This document shows, piece after piece, positions 24,725 to 35,910 of a stretch of DNA of 64,000 nt (its first letter is position 1; the number at the start of each line of letters is the position of its first letter). The notes beneath the pieces are model-generated. The model did not search any database. It was not told where the DNA came from and saw nothing but the letters and a program-made list of their open reading frames with translations. The stretch is taken from contig OX235273.1 in the NCBI GenBank assembly GCA_944472155.2, forward strand, positions 30,539,204-30,603,203. Reading direction: 5' to 3'. Origin of the DNA: Trichobilharzia szidati (lineage: Eukaryota; Platyhelminthes; Trematoda; Strigeidida; Schistosomatidae). A program made the translations under genes and the position numbers.

Positions 24725-26744
24725 TAGCTAGCGGGATCGCTGAAGAGTGAGAAGTCAAATATTATCTATATATGTCACTTGGCAGAGTTATACAAAGTGC
24801 CATCTAATGACACAGGAACATTTCTTAGAATGACTGGAAAGTGCGTGTTCCTGATAATCACTTGACACACAAGACAGACATTTCGTTCCCGAGAGGTTGT
24901 CAGCTCCACGATTCACTCACAGAAGATGTGACAGTTCCACGGATAGGATTCATGCACCTCCGACAACCCAATCATCACAACACACATTCCAAACAACATC
25001 AATTGAAGATAAGAGCACCAACCAGACATTTCACCTTGATGATTGCTCGTTCGTGTGGAATCAACTGGACTCTCACAACTGTCATCTCCACTGTCATCAG
25101 CACTCGTTTGAACCAATCATCACGATGTTTGCTTGCAATGAATGGATTACTTTTGTGTGAAATGCATGGCGTGGCATGTCGACAAGAGGTGTTCTCACTT
25201 CGCTTCCATATCATTTATGCTATGATACTGAAGACAGGTGGATTCATTCATGTTTTGACAGTATTTCTGAGAAATCCTCATGATAATACTTAAATTTTCA
25301 CTTACTTTGAGCTGTAACGTGACACATGAAAACGAGTTTCGATTTTGTTGTATTGAACTTAGTCTATGAAATTGGCTATGATTGCGGTATCATAATTTCA
25401 GACAATGTTTAGTCACAAATTAAATGATTTTCAACCTTGTAAAGTGAATTCGGTAATCCAGATTGTTTTTGAGATAATCTATCCATAATAGCATTTCACG
25501 TATTCCGTGAGAATTCATCAGCTTTTAATTGCCATATGGTGTAGATTGCGATCCTTCATTGCTGATTTTAATTATTTTTCATTAGAACTTATTTTTGCTC
25601 TCAGTCGGACAGTTCATTTTTTCTGGATATATTTGTTTTTTCGTGGATTCGTTTTTGTGTATTCATATTTAAAATGACTTGCTTTATCTATACAAATTTG
25701 ACGCGCGTTTTCTCTTCTTCATCTTGTTTTTATTATAGTGGCTGCATTTCTCCGCGTCCTCGTCTTTTGGAACGCATCGTCTTCATATTTCATGTCGTTG
25801 TTCAAATGTGGTTGATCCTTTTTTGCCTGAATGAATTGCACATAAATTTCATTTTACGTCAGTTGACGAAATTACACGAGGACTAGCCAATATCTAAGGC
25901 ATGTATTTTCAACTCGTGCCGGACCTTCTCCATCACACTTTCAACACTTCTCAATTGGGCACGAATAACCGCCTACCTGAATACGGCCAGGCAATAGTGG
26001 ATGACAGAATAATATTCATGAGTTCTTTTTCAGGGATTTGTTTTCTTACAGAATATCATCTTATGCTGTCATCGTTTATAGGACGATTTGGTTGTTGTAG
26101 TAATTGATGACCAGTGGGGTGCAGCAGTTTGGTTGTATTAGCCAATACTCACCGGTGATGGTAGCCAGACTTCTAGCTGTCTCATGAATTGACATAATTA
26201 AGAAAAAATGGACCATTGCATAGGGTCACAGAGGTTAACTTGTGTACGATATCGCCTTGTAACCAGAATCTCTTCATATAGAAACACAGCGAGCGTATAT
26301 TACGAAAAGGCTTAAATAGGCACGGCAAAGATGCAGAGTACTAAAATGTTGTAAAATAATTCTCAAATCGATGTCAACAGAAAATGAAATACTGTGAACT
26401 TTTTAATCGACGTAAAACAAATTTTCCGAAAACATTGAAGACGAAAATCAAACAGCATAAATTTAACAGAACAGAGAGAAAACAAAAGGAAAGAAGCAAT
26501 ATTAGAACAAAAAATTCATGTGATTCCGTACACCGTTCCGCTGCTAAAACGGTAAAAAACGTATAATATCAGCAAACAGGCATAATATCATGCGGTTTAG
26601 ACTCAGTAGGATACCATCGTCAAGTAAATCGCAAAGAATTCAGACTAAGTTCAATAAAAAGCCTCAAAATAATACTAGACAGTGCATTATAAAAATGTGA
26701 TGAAATTGCACACAAATATATAACATTATGATTCGACTCCAATT
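24725..26744 (+). repeat. array unit U3 (class A) with about 0.75 kb of extra sequence
   Basis: Head and body (24725-25300) closely match U1. The open frame 24841-25293 (150 codons) crosses the body but is not conserved as a protein in the other units. The tail (about 25535-25620) is strongly decayed. Beyond it lies extra sequence, so the interval to the next head is 2017 bp and not about 1270 bp. Confidence 0.8.
25625..26740. other. unit U3 spacer with unassigned extra segment
   Basis: Starting near 25625 the sequence becomes T-rich and then locally GC-richer (for example cgtgccggaccttctcc at 25915). It does not align with the spacers of U1, U2 or U4. Frames 25674-25886 and 25901-26107 have no recognised motif. 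It could be a diverged form of the class B extension or a foreign insertion; I cannot tell which. Confidence 0.4.
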
Positions 26745-28013
26745 AATCAGCTAGTTGAATCGCTGGAGAGGAAGGAGTCAAATATTGTCTTTATACATGG
26801 TAGAGTTATACAAAGTGCCATCAAATGACACAGGAACATTTCTTAGAATGACTGGAAAGTCCGAGTTCATGATAGTCACTTGCCACATGCGATCAGCCGT
26901 TCGTTCTCGAGAAGGTGTCAGCTGCACGCTTCACTCACAGAGGATGTGACAGTTTCAAGGAGGGAAGTCACACAGCTGCCACAACCGAAATCATCACAAC
27001 ACACAATTCAAACAACATCGACTGAAGCTAAGAGCGCCAACCAGACATTACACATTGATGATTGTTCGTTCCTTCGGAATCCACTTCATTCTCACAACTG
27101 TTATCTTCACTATGCTTAGCATTCGTGTGAATCAATCATCATGCTGTTTGCTTGCAGTGATGGGATTATTTGCGTGTGAAATGCATAGCGTGGTATGTCG
27201 ACCAGAGGTGTTCTCAATTCGCTTCGATAACGTTTATGCTATGATGCTGGAGACAAGTGGATTCATTCATGTGTTCACAGTATGTTTGAGAAATTCCTCA
27301 TGATATCTTTTAAAATTTCACTCACCTTGAGCTTTAACGTGATACGTGAATAATGTGTATTTTTTCATACTAAACATAGTGTGTGAAGTTAGTTAGTAGG
27401 GCACTATCACAATTTAGGATCATTGTAATTCTGAAAGGAAACTTTTAGAAAATTCTATGTTTATTCTTCTATTCCAGATTGATGTGAACACAGTATAATC
27501 ATTGGCTGGGGACACGCATTGAGAGAGATTCCATGGTCTCATTCAAGCAAGTTCGTGTAGGTGGAGATTCGTCAGTGATAATTCGAATTAATTATCCGTT
27601 CAACAAAAATTATGCTGTCAGATTCAAATCGCATAGTATCTCGATTGCATCATTATAAGTACGCGTTATTCTTGATAAACAAAACACATGTTGTTCAAAC
27701 GCCATCATGATTGCTTTTCTAAGAGTAAAGAGTATTCTTTCCTATAGAGTTGATTTCATATTCTCAAAATAAATGAACAACACTTTAAAATATATCTTAC
27801 CCCATATGCCACCTGCAAGAAATCATATTCACAGAAGACGTTACCAAACAAGCTTCATAAGCATTGACAGCATATCTCAAGAAATAATAAGGTACGCTAT
27901 GATTTGGTTTCTCAATGGTTCGACGACATCTCTATCAATTACTGCATTGTTCTACACATCTAACTGCTATTCTCAACAAAATATCATGGTCAAGTTCGAC
28001 TAGGATTAATTAG
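26745..28013 (+). repeat. array unit U4 (class A)
   Basis: This is a complete 1.27-kb unit. It has the variant block gtttcaaggagggaagtcac in place of gttccacggagaggattcat, a variant also found in U6, U7 and U9. That splits the units into two sub-lineages. The tail lies at 27505-27640. Confidence 0.85.
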
Positions 28014-29649
28014 CTAGTTGAATCATTGAAGAGTGATGAGTCGAATGTTGTCTATATATGTCACTTCGTAGAGTTATACAAAGTGCCATCAAATGACACA
28101 GGAACATTTCTTAGAATGACTGGAAAGTGCGAGTTCCTGATAGTCACTTGCCACATGAGATCGGCCGTTCGTTCCCGAGAGGGTGTCAGCTCCACGCTTC
28201 ACTCACAGAAGATGTGACAGTTCCACGGAGAGGATTCATGCACCTCCGACAACCCAATCATCACAACACACATTCCAAACATCATCAATTGAAGCTAAGA
28301 GCACTAACCAGACATTTCATCTTGATGATTGTTCGTTCCTCCGGAGTCAAGTGCACTCTCACAACTGTGATCTTCACTATCCTCCGCTTCGTGTAAATCA
28401 ATCATCATGCTGTTTGCTTGTTTTGAATGGATTATTTTCATGTGAAATGCAAACCGTTGCATGGTTACAATACGTATTCTCACCTCGCTTGCATATCTTT
28501 TATTCCATGATATCGGAGAGAAGTTTATTCTTTCACGTATTCATCGGTTTTGTTTTTTCCTGGTATTTACTAATACGCTTGTTCTCACATTTTGCTGGTT
28601 GTGCTTATTTGTTTTTTTTATTTTTATGAAATATATGTTTTGTGTCAATTTCGCTTTCGTGTGTGTTTGTGCTTTTCAAGAGAACTCTACTTAAATCTAA
28701 TTTTTTACATAGCAATCCTTTTCTTTATATTTGACTTTTTTAACAACATTTCATTTTGGTTCCAATGGTATAATTGCTGGAGTTACATGTACTCTATAGT
28801 CACGCACTTTATAAGACTTCCAAATAGTTCTGTCCAAATTACAATGAAAGGGAGGATTATGATTTTGCAATAACTGCGCAAAAATACCAGCAGAAAGCTG
28901 ATCACGCAAATGATATACACACTCATAAAATATTATTTGAAAAATCAGCAACATCAGATACAACTGGGAATAATACACTTTGAGGTGTAGAATACAACCG
29001 CAAAGCGAACATTGAAAATAAAGAAAATTTTATTCAGATTAACTGAATAATACTCAACAGAATACATATATCGATAAAAAACTATATTTAAAGTCGTAAT
29101 CCAATTTCGTGTGAAGACAGTATAATCATTAGTTGAGGACACGCATTAAGAGAGATTCTATCAGTTCATAAAGTCAAGTTCGTGTAGATGGAGATACTCC
29201 AGTGACAATTCGAAGTAAATATTTGTTCAAAGAAAATTTTCTGTCAGTCCGAAAATGAATTGCATCCTACTTAACACGTTGTTCTTGTCAAACAACACAT
29301 AAGTTACTCAAAAACCACCAAGATTCCTATTCTCAGAGTTTGTTGAATTCTTTGATGTAAAACTGCATTAATATTCTCCAAACAAATAGAGAATCTATTA
29401 AAATATACCTAAGAAAAACTCTCATGCAGCTGAGCTCACCATATGTGCCACCTGAAAAAATGGAAATTCAGAGACGAAATCATTAAAAAGGTGGAATTGA
29501 CACAGATAAGATGTTTGAAGACATAACGATGTAAACTATTATAAAGTTTGTGAATGCTACGACGATATCTCGATCAATTAGTGCATTGTTCCACACATCT
29601 AACTGCTATTCTCAACAAAATATCAGAGTCGAGTTCTCCTCCGATTCAT
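28014..29649 (+). repeat. array unit U5 (class B, 1.64 kb)
   Basis: Head and body match U3-like units up to about 28530. After that the usual post-body is replaced by a pyrimidine-rich segment of about 550 bp. Parts of that segment align with U7: ttcattttggttccaatg with ttcattgtggtttcaatg, and tgaaaaatcagcaacatcag with tgaaaaatcagcaacacgag. The normal tail resumes near 29115. The long frame 28183-28629 crosses the body/extension junction and is probably fortuitous. Confidence 0.8.
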
Positions 29650-30722
29650 TAGATATTTGAATTATTGAAGAGTGAGGAGTCGAATGTTGTCTATATATGT
29701 CACTACGTAGAGTTATACAAAGTGCCATCAAATGACACAGGAACATTTCTTAGAATGACTGGAAAGTCCGAGTTCATGATAGTCACTTGCCACATGAGAT
29801 CAGCCGTTCGTTCTCGAGAGGGTGTCAGCTGCACGCTTCACTCACAGAGGATGTGACAGTTTCAAGGAGGGAAGTCACACACCTGCCACAACCGAAATCA
29901 TCACAACACACAATTCAAACAACATCGATTGAAGCTAAGAGCAACAACCAGACATTACACACTGATGTTTGTTCGTTCCTTCGGAATCCACTTCATTCTC
30001 ACAACTGTTATCTTCACTATGCTTAGCATTCGTGTGAATCAATCATCATGCTGTTTGCTTGCAGTGATGGGATTATTTGCGTGTGAAATGCAAAACGTGG
30101 CATGACGACAAGACGTGTTCTCAATTCGCTTCAATAACTTTTATGCCATAATACTGGAGACAAAATAATTCATTCAGGTGTTCAACGGATTTCTGATAAA
30201 TTCTCATTCTTCTGGTTAAGCTTTCACTTACTTTGATCTTTAACGTGATACATGAAGAGGAATGTGTATTTTGTTATACTGAACGTAGTGTGTGAAGTTA
30301 GTTAATAGGGCAGTATCACAATTGCCGATCACTGTACATCACCAACGAAAACATTTTTAAACTACTATATTCAATGTTGCATTGCAGATTGATGTTAAGA
30401 CAGCATAATCATAAGGAACAGATACATATTGGGAGAGGTTTCATGCGCTCATAATGTCACGTTCGCGTAGATGGAGATGCTTCAGTGACAATTCAGAGTA
30501 ATTGTTGGTTCAAGGAAGTTTTTCTGTCAGTTCGAAAATGCATTTTCTCTGTAGTCCTCGTTAGTCTAAACTCTGTGTTTCTGAATTGATACTTATGATG
30601 TTTAAATGCCTTGATTTTTCTATATTTTTAATTTTTAAAACCTTCTTTGGGATTTTTACATCTTAGTTCTCCATGTTACTGAATTTTATTGATTTTCATG
30701 GAATGACTGAAATACAGTTGCA

Positions 30723-31980
30723 GTGAAGAATATTTTCTTTTCTTTTCTTTTAAGCAAAACTCCAGTGACAGAAGCTATATGTTTTCTGTGTGACTTCATC
30801 CAACGCGACAGCAATGATGTTGGCATACCGATCCATTATCTAAATGAGCTGTTAGTACGTTGTACCTTCAGCGTCTACTTCAGATTCAACGATGAAATCT
30901 ACAGGCAAACAGATGGCGTATCAATGGGCTGTCCACTGGGACCCTTCTTAGCCAACTGTTTTATGGTCAGCCTCGAAAACAACTTCTTGTCATAGACTAC
31001 CACTGACCTCTATCTTTACGAGAGATACATTGATGATACTTTCATCATTTGTGATGAGATTCTGGACCTTGAAATCTTACTTCAAACCCTCAACAATGCC
31101 CACCAAAACATCGACGTCACTCTTGAATCTGAGTCCAACGGAATGTTGCACTTCTTCGACGTCCATCTGACAAGAAATGCGGACAACTCTCTGAAAAGTT
31201 CCATATGCAAAAAGCCTACATTGAATGAACAATTCATCAACTTTCAAAGCTTCGTGTCACTAAGTAGAAAGAGGAATTTTATATACGCTCTTTCCTAAAG
31301 GATTCAGAAGATATGCAACGAGGAAGTGATTGACGAAGAACTGAGTAATCTCCGAGCAACCCTGATGGAAATAGCTTTCCTCCTAGGTTCATAGACAAGA
31401 ATCTCAAATCAAAGAAGACTTCCGAACAATTCCAGTGCGTCCCGGAGAAGATACTTTGGCTTAATCTAGAATTCAAAGGTGACACTGAAGCAGAAATCCT
31501 TCGTAAACGCCTCTGCAAATCTTTGAGGAAAACAAACTTCGCCGCAAGCCTACGACTGACGTTTTCCTGAAATAAACTGTTCAGACAGAACGCGAAAGAT
31601 AAGCTGTCGCAATGAGGCACTTCAGCGTGCATAAACCAGTTTACTTGCTAATGCGGAGCTTAGTACATCCGCTACCATGTGCAACTTGAAAACGCGCTCG
31701 TGAACACTATCCAGCCTCACCAGTAAAATGAGAATTGAAACATGTATATAGTTCAGTCACAGAACATCTGGTCAATTCAGGACATTCAACACCATTCGAA
31801 AAATCCTTCAAAATAATATACAAGAATCGATCAAAACTATCAAAGTGAGTAAACTTAAGATATTTGGGCACAGCCGAGGCACTAGCCATCCGAAAACTCA
31901 AACCCTAGCTATGTAACCAAAAGAAATACGTCCAACCCTGATCCTTGGCATGGCCATCATAAACAGGCAATTCTTTTAAT
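30723..31980 (+). pseudogene. Penelope-like reverse transcriptase plus GIY-YIG endonuclease, broken
   Basis: The plus-strand frame from 30723 reads the RT palm: F-R-F-N-D-E-I-Y-R-Q then DGVSMGCPLGPFLANCFM. After an in-frame TAG at 30993 comes YERYIDDTFIICD, with the catalytic pair at 31032-31037. The conserved LHFFDVHLTRN and KKPT blocks follow, then a TAA at 31296. The frame then continues to about 31395, after which a frameshift leads to E-F-K-G-D-T. The C-terminal region (about 31640-31975) keeps traces of C-x-C-G-A and of the SFKIIYKNRS and AEALAIRKLKP blocks of the GIY-YIG domain, spread over several frames. Two in-frame stops plus multiple shifts make it non-functional. The N-terminal RT is missing. 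Penelope-like elements with this domain order are established in trematodes. Confidence 0.85.
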
Positions 31981-32413
31981 AGTGACTATCTCATTGGCTT
32001 TCTTATCCAAACTTCCTGTTTATTCATGTTATTTTTAAGTTCTTCTTAATCCCTATATACACTATCATATTTTCATATCCGAAATTCCTGTCTGTTTTTT
32101 CATTTTATTATTTCTACATATTTAATACCTGACTGCATAGATAATTATTCTTCACATTAGTTATGATCCCACTAGATTTTTTATCCAAACATCCTGCATA
32201 TTTTGTTATTTCTACATTCCTAATTCGTAACTGCAAAATATGTCAATCTTCTAAGTTATTATGATAAAACTTTGTATGAGTTTTATCCGTCCCCCTGATT
32301 ATTATGGTATTTTAATTCATAATTGTATTTTTAATAATTTCACCCTTGACCGCAAAATTATTCTGGAGATTTACCAGAAATTTATCATAAATTTAATAAT
32401 TCCCATTGTAGCA
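31981..32413. other. AT-rich 3' part of the Penelope insertion
   Basis: Three imperfect repeats of about 80-150 bp share ttatttctacat and cctgactgca/cgtaactgca. They probably form the 3' untranslated region of the element. Confidence 0.45.
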
Positions 32414-32574
32414 TTAAGAACACAATATTCAGCAAAGAGACTCTTTTCAACGAATTTATTATCAAGCTGTACAACCATATATATATGTATATATAAAACC
32501 ATTTATAGACGATTGTACAGCTTGATAATAAATTCGTTGAAAAAAGTCTCTTCGCTGAATATTGTGTTCTTAAT
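32414..32574. repeat. 60-bp near-perfect inverted repeat (hairpin), loop 41 nt
   Basis: The left arm ttaagaacacaatattcagc..ttatcaagctgtaca (32414-32473) pairs with the right arm tgtacagcttgataa..gctgaatattgtgttcttaa (32515-32574) with only a few mismatches. The loop is mainly TA-rich (atatatatgtatatataa). It lies in the tail of the Penelope insertion and is either part of its 3' region or a small foldback element nested there. Confidence 0.85.
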
Positions 32575-32940
32575 TTATCACAAATACACGAGAGTAAACT
32601 CTAGTTGATAACTTCGTCGGAAAGAATATTTTCTTCGCTGCAGATAACCATTTATTATTCCGAATGATCAAATGTGTATATTTCGCGATTTATATAGATT
32701 AAATATATTTAACTTCTCTTTATTCACTTACTCCACTGTTCAGCTTCATGAATAGTGAGTAAAATTTACTATTGCTCATGACTTTATGTTAAAAACGAAT
32801 TAGTTTATGATGCCGTACATATGTTCACTGCGAGTTCGATCGTCTATTCTTCGATGACCTCTTTATCAACCTTTTCATTGTTTCACAGATCTGACTCCTA
32901 TTCTCAACAAAATATCACGGTCAAATTCGACTAGGATTAA

Positions 32941-34609
32941 TTAGCTAGTTGAATCATTGAAGAGTGATGAGCCGAATGTTGTCTATATATGTCACTTCGT
33001 AGAGTTATACAAAGTGCCATCGAATGACACAGGAACATTTCTTAGAATGACTGGAAAGTCCGAGTTCATGATAGTCACTTGCCACATGAGATCAGCCGTT
33101 CGTTCTCGAGAGGGTGTCAGCTCCACGCTTCACTCACAGAAGATGTGACAGTTTCAAGGAGGGAAGTCACACAGCTGCCACAACCGAAATCATCACAACA
33201 CACAATCCAAACAACATCGATTGAAGCTAAGAGCAACAACCAGACATTACACATTGATGATTGCTCGTTCGTGTGGAATCAACTTCACTCTCACAACTGT
33301 GATCTCCACTATCCTCAGCACTCGTGTGAATCAATCATCATGCTGTTTGTTTGCAATGAGTGCATTACTTGCGTGTGACATGTAATACGTGTCATGACGA
33401 CAAGAAGTGTTCTCAATTCGCTTCCATATCATTTATGCTATGATACTGGAGACAAGTGGATTCATTCATTTGTTTATCGCTTCGATCTTCGTATTGTTTT
33501 GCAGTTATATAGCCAAGCTTTTCTCACGGATTAATTCGACCGACGCATATTTTACTTTTGTTCACTTTGTTTGGAATATATTTTATTTTTCAAGTTTCTC
33601 TACTTGTTTCTTGGTTTCATGCAACAGACTTCTGTCTGAAGCCGTTTTTGCAGAGAAATGCTGTCCATTATACTTCAGCTTGTTTAAGCTATTTCATTGT
33701 GGTTTCAATGAAATAAGTACCGGAGTGACATTCTGTCTAAGGACACTCACTTTTCATATATACTTCTTAGTAGTTCTGCCTATTCTTCGAAGGAAACGGA
33801 GGTCGATAAATAGGCGATAACTCTGTGGTAACATCCACAGAGAAACTAATTATACAGAAGATATACAAATTCTAAAAATGTTATGTGAAAAATCAGCAAC
33901 ACGAGATAAAAGTAGGAATTAAACACATAGTAACGTAGTTAGAAATCGCCAAAAGAACATTGAGAACAAAGAAACAATTATTCTCAATATGCCTAAAACA
34001 CACAAAGATATATCTGCACTTCAAAACTACTATATTTAATGCGGTACTGCAGGTTGACGTGAAGACGGTATAATCATAAGGTTAAGATATATATTAGGAG
34101 AGATTTCATGTGCTCATAAATTCAAGTTCGTGTAGATGGAGATCCTTCGATGACAATTCGGAGTAATTATCGGTTCAACGACGTTTTTGCTGTCAGTTCG
34201 AAAATGCGTCTTATCTAAGCTGCACGATACTTAATACGTTGTTCTTGTACAGTTAACTAGGTGTCGTTCAAACCTTATCAAGTTTCTAATTGTAAGTATT
34301 CAGGGAGTTTTATAAGGTTCAGTTGAGTGCAGAATGAAATTATTACTATGAAGTACTTTATTAATCGATTACGAATATCACAATTTTGGCATGATATCTT
34401 ACCCGAACTAATGTCTAGATAAAACACATATGAAAACTTATGATGTACTAAAATTTACTCAAATAAATATGATATAAAAAAAGTAAATGCTCACTTTTGA
34501 TGTTACCCTATACGCGTCAATGACACTTAATCAACCAGGTCATTGTTGCACAAATCCCACTCCCATTGACACCAAAATATCATGGTCAAACTCGACTAAG
34601 ATTAATTAG
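32941..34609 (+). repeat. array unit U7 (class B, 1.66 kb)
   Basis: The head is identical in layout to U5 and U6. After the body (to about 33470) it carries the class B extension, which includes the frame 33407-33820 (137 codons, no motif) and tgaaaaatcagcaacacgag. It returns to the shared tail at about 34060. A variant gagccgaatg occurs in the head. Confidence 0.8.
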
Positions 34610-35522
34610 CTAGTTGAATCGTTGAAGAGTGGAGAGTCGAATGTTGTCTATATATGTCAATTCGTAGAGTTATACAGTGTGCCATCAAATGACACAGGAG
34701 CATTTCTTAGATTGCATGGAAAGTTCGATTTCCTGATAGTCACTTGCTACACGAGATCGGCCTTTCGTTCCCGAGAGAGTATCATTTTCTTGGTGAGGCT
34801 TTCACTTACTTTGATCTTTAACGTGATACATGAAGAGGAATGTGTATTTTGTTATACTGAACGTAGTGTGTGAAGTTAGTTAATAGGGCAGTATCACAAT
34901 TGCCGATCACTGTACATCACCAACGAAAGCATTTTTAAACTACTATATTCAATGTTGCATTGCAGATTGATGTTAAGACAGTATAATCATAAGGAACAGA
35001 TACATATTGGGAGAGGTTTCATGCGCTAATAATGTCACGTTTGCGTAGATGGAGATGCTTCAGTGACAATTCAGAGTAATTGTTGGTTCAAGGAAGTTTT
35101 TCTGTCAGTTCGAAAATGCATTTTCTCTGTAGTCCTCGTTAGTCTAAACTCTGTGTTTCTGAATTGATACTTATGATGTTTAAATGCCTTGATTTTTCTA
35201 TATTTTTAATTTTTAAAACCTTTTTTGAGATTTTTACATCTTAGTTCTCCATGTTACTGAATTTTTTGATTAAATGGAGAAAATATTTTTAAATTTCTCT
35301 TCATTCACTTACTCCACTGTTCAGCTTCATGAATAGTGAGTAAAATTTACTATTTCTCATGACTTTATGTTAATAACGAATTAGTTTATGATGCCGTACA
35401 TATGTTCACTGCGAGTTCGATCGTCTATTCTTCGATGACCTCTTTATCAAACTTTTCATTGTTTCACAGATCTGACTCCTATTCTCAACAAAATATCACG
35501 GTCAAATTCGACTAGGATTAAT
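34610..35522 (+). repeat. array unit U8 with body deleted
   Basis: The head (34610-34785) is the most diverged of the heads (ttagattgcatggaaag). At about 34785 it jumps directly to the post-body segment (ctttcacttactttgatctt), losing about 400 bp of body. From 34805 to 35265 it is almost identical to U6, differing at only a few positions. The spacer from about 35290 is almost identical to 32705-32940. It holds the empty site for the Penelope insertion. Confidence 0.85.
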
Positions 35523-35910
35523 TAGCTAGTTGAGTCATTGAGGAGTGATGAGTCGAATGTTGTCTATATATGTCACTTCGTAGAGTTATACAAAGTGCCA
35601 TCGAATGACACAGGAACATTTCTTAGAATGACTGGAAAGTCCGAGTTCATGATAGTCACTTGCCACATGAGATCAGCCGTTCGTTCTCGAGAGGGTGTCA
35701 GCTGCACGCTTCACTCACAGAGGATGTGACAGTTTCAAGGAGGGAAGTCACACAGCTGCCACAACCGAAATCATCACAACACACAATTCAAACAACATCG
35801 ATTGAAGCTAAGAGCAACAACCAGACATTACACACTGATGTTTGTTCGTTCCTTCGGAATCCACTTCATTCTCACAACTGTGATCTTCACTATCCTTAGC
35901 AGTCTTTAGA
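35523..35910 (+). repeat. array unit U9, truncated in the body
   Basis: The head and first part of the body match U6 and U7 to within a few bases, up to gatcttcactatcc near 35895. Similarity to the unit is then lost in T-rich sequence. This is the right edge of the array. Confidence 0.85.

Larger units (their letters stand above)
30684..32705 (+). mobile_element. Penelope-like retroelement insertion in unit U6
   Basis: The boundaries come from comparison with the uninterrupted copy in U8/U9. There the left flank (gttactgaatttttt, about 35253) joins directly to the right flank (aaatttctcttcattcac, about 35295). The insert carries Penelope reverse transcriptase and GIY-YIG remains (30723-31980). 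An AT-rich tail follows with imperfect internal repeats (atccaaacttcctg at 32007, atccaaacatcctg at 32182), and then a 60-bp inverted repeat. Exact ends and any target-site duplication cannot be fixed, because both flanks are AT-rich and have diverged by a few bases. Confidence 0.75.
29650..32940 (+). repeat. array unit U6 (class A) split by a Penelope-like insertion
   Basis: Head, body and tail span 29650-30683. After a roughly 2.0-kb insertion, the spacer resumes at about 32705 with tctctttattcacttactcc and runs into U7. Without the insertion the unit would be about 1.27 kb. The segment 30225-30680 is nearly identical (about 99% by eye) to 34805-35265 in U8. Confidence 0.85.
21690..35910 (+). 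repeat. tandem array of a unit of about 1.27 kb, nine heads plus a leading partial
   Basis: A head-to-tail array is marked by the recurrent string gaacatttcttagaatgact near 22249, 23547, 24818, 26835, 28106, 29743 and 33034, near 34698 (variant), and at 35613. Each unit has a head (tcgaatgttgtctatatatg), a body (attgaagctaagagcaccaa..gtgatctccactatcc..gatactggagacaag), a post-body (cttactttgagctgtaacgt) and a tail (gagagattccatgggctc..gatggagatcc). Homology continues through the spacer to the next head, so these are true tandem repeats and not scattered insertions. Regular spacing is 1271-1298 bp. Longer intervals are explained by insertions or by a second unit class. The many short ORFs within are by-products of low stop density. 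No known satellite or gene family is recognised. Confidence 0.9.

Noticed and set aside
31279..31632. 117-codon minus-strand ORF
   Set aside because: It is antisense to the Penelope polymerase, whose motifs on the plus strand explain the region.
31707..31901. 64-codon minus-strand ORF
   Set aside because: Shadow of the plus-strand GIY-YIG remains.
22330..33820. Many 60-150-codon ORFs inside the array
   Set aside because: Several overlapping frames and both strands are open in the same body segment, and frames shift between units. This fits low stop density better than protein coding.
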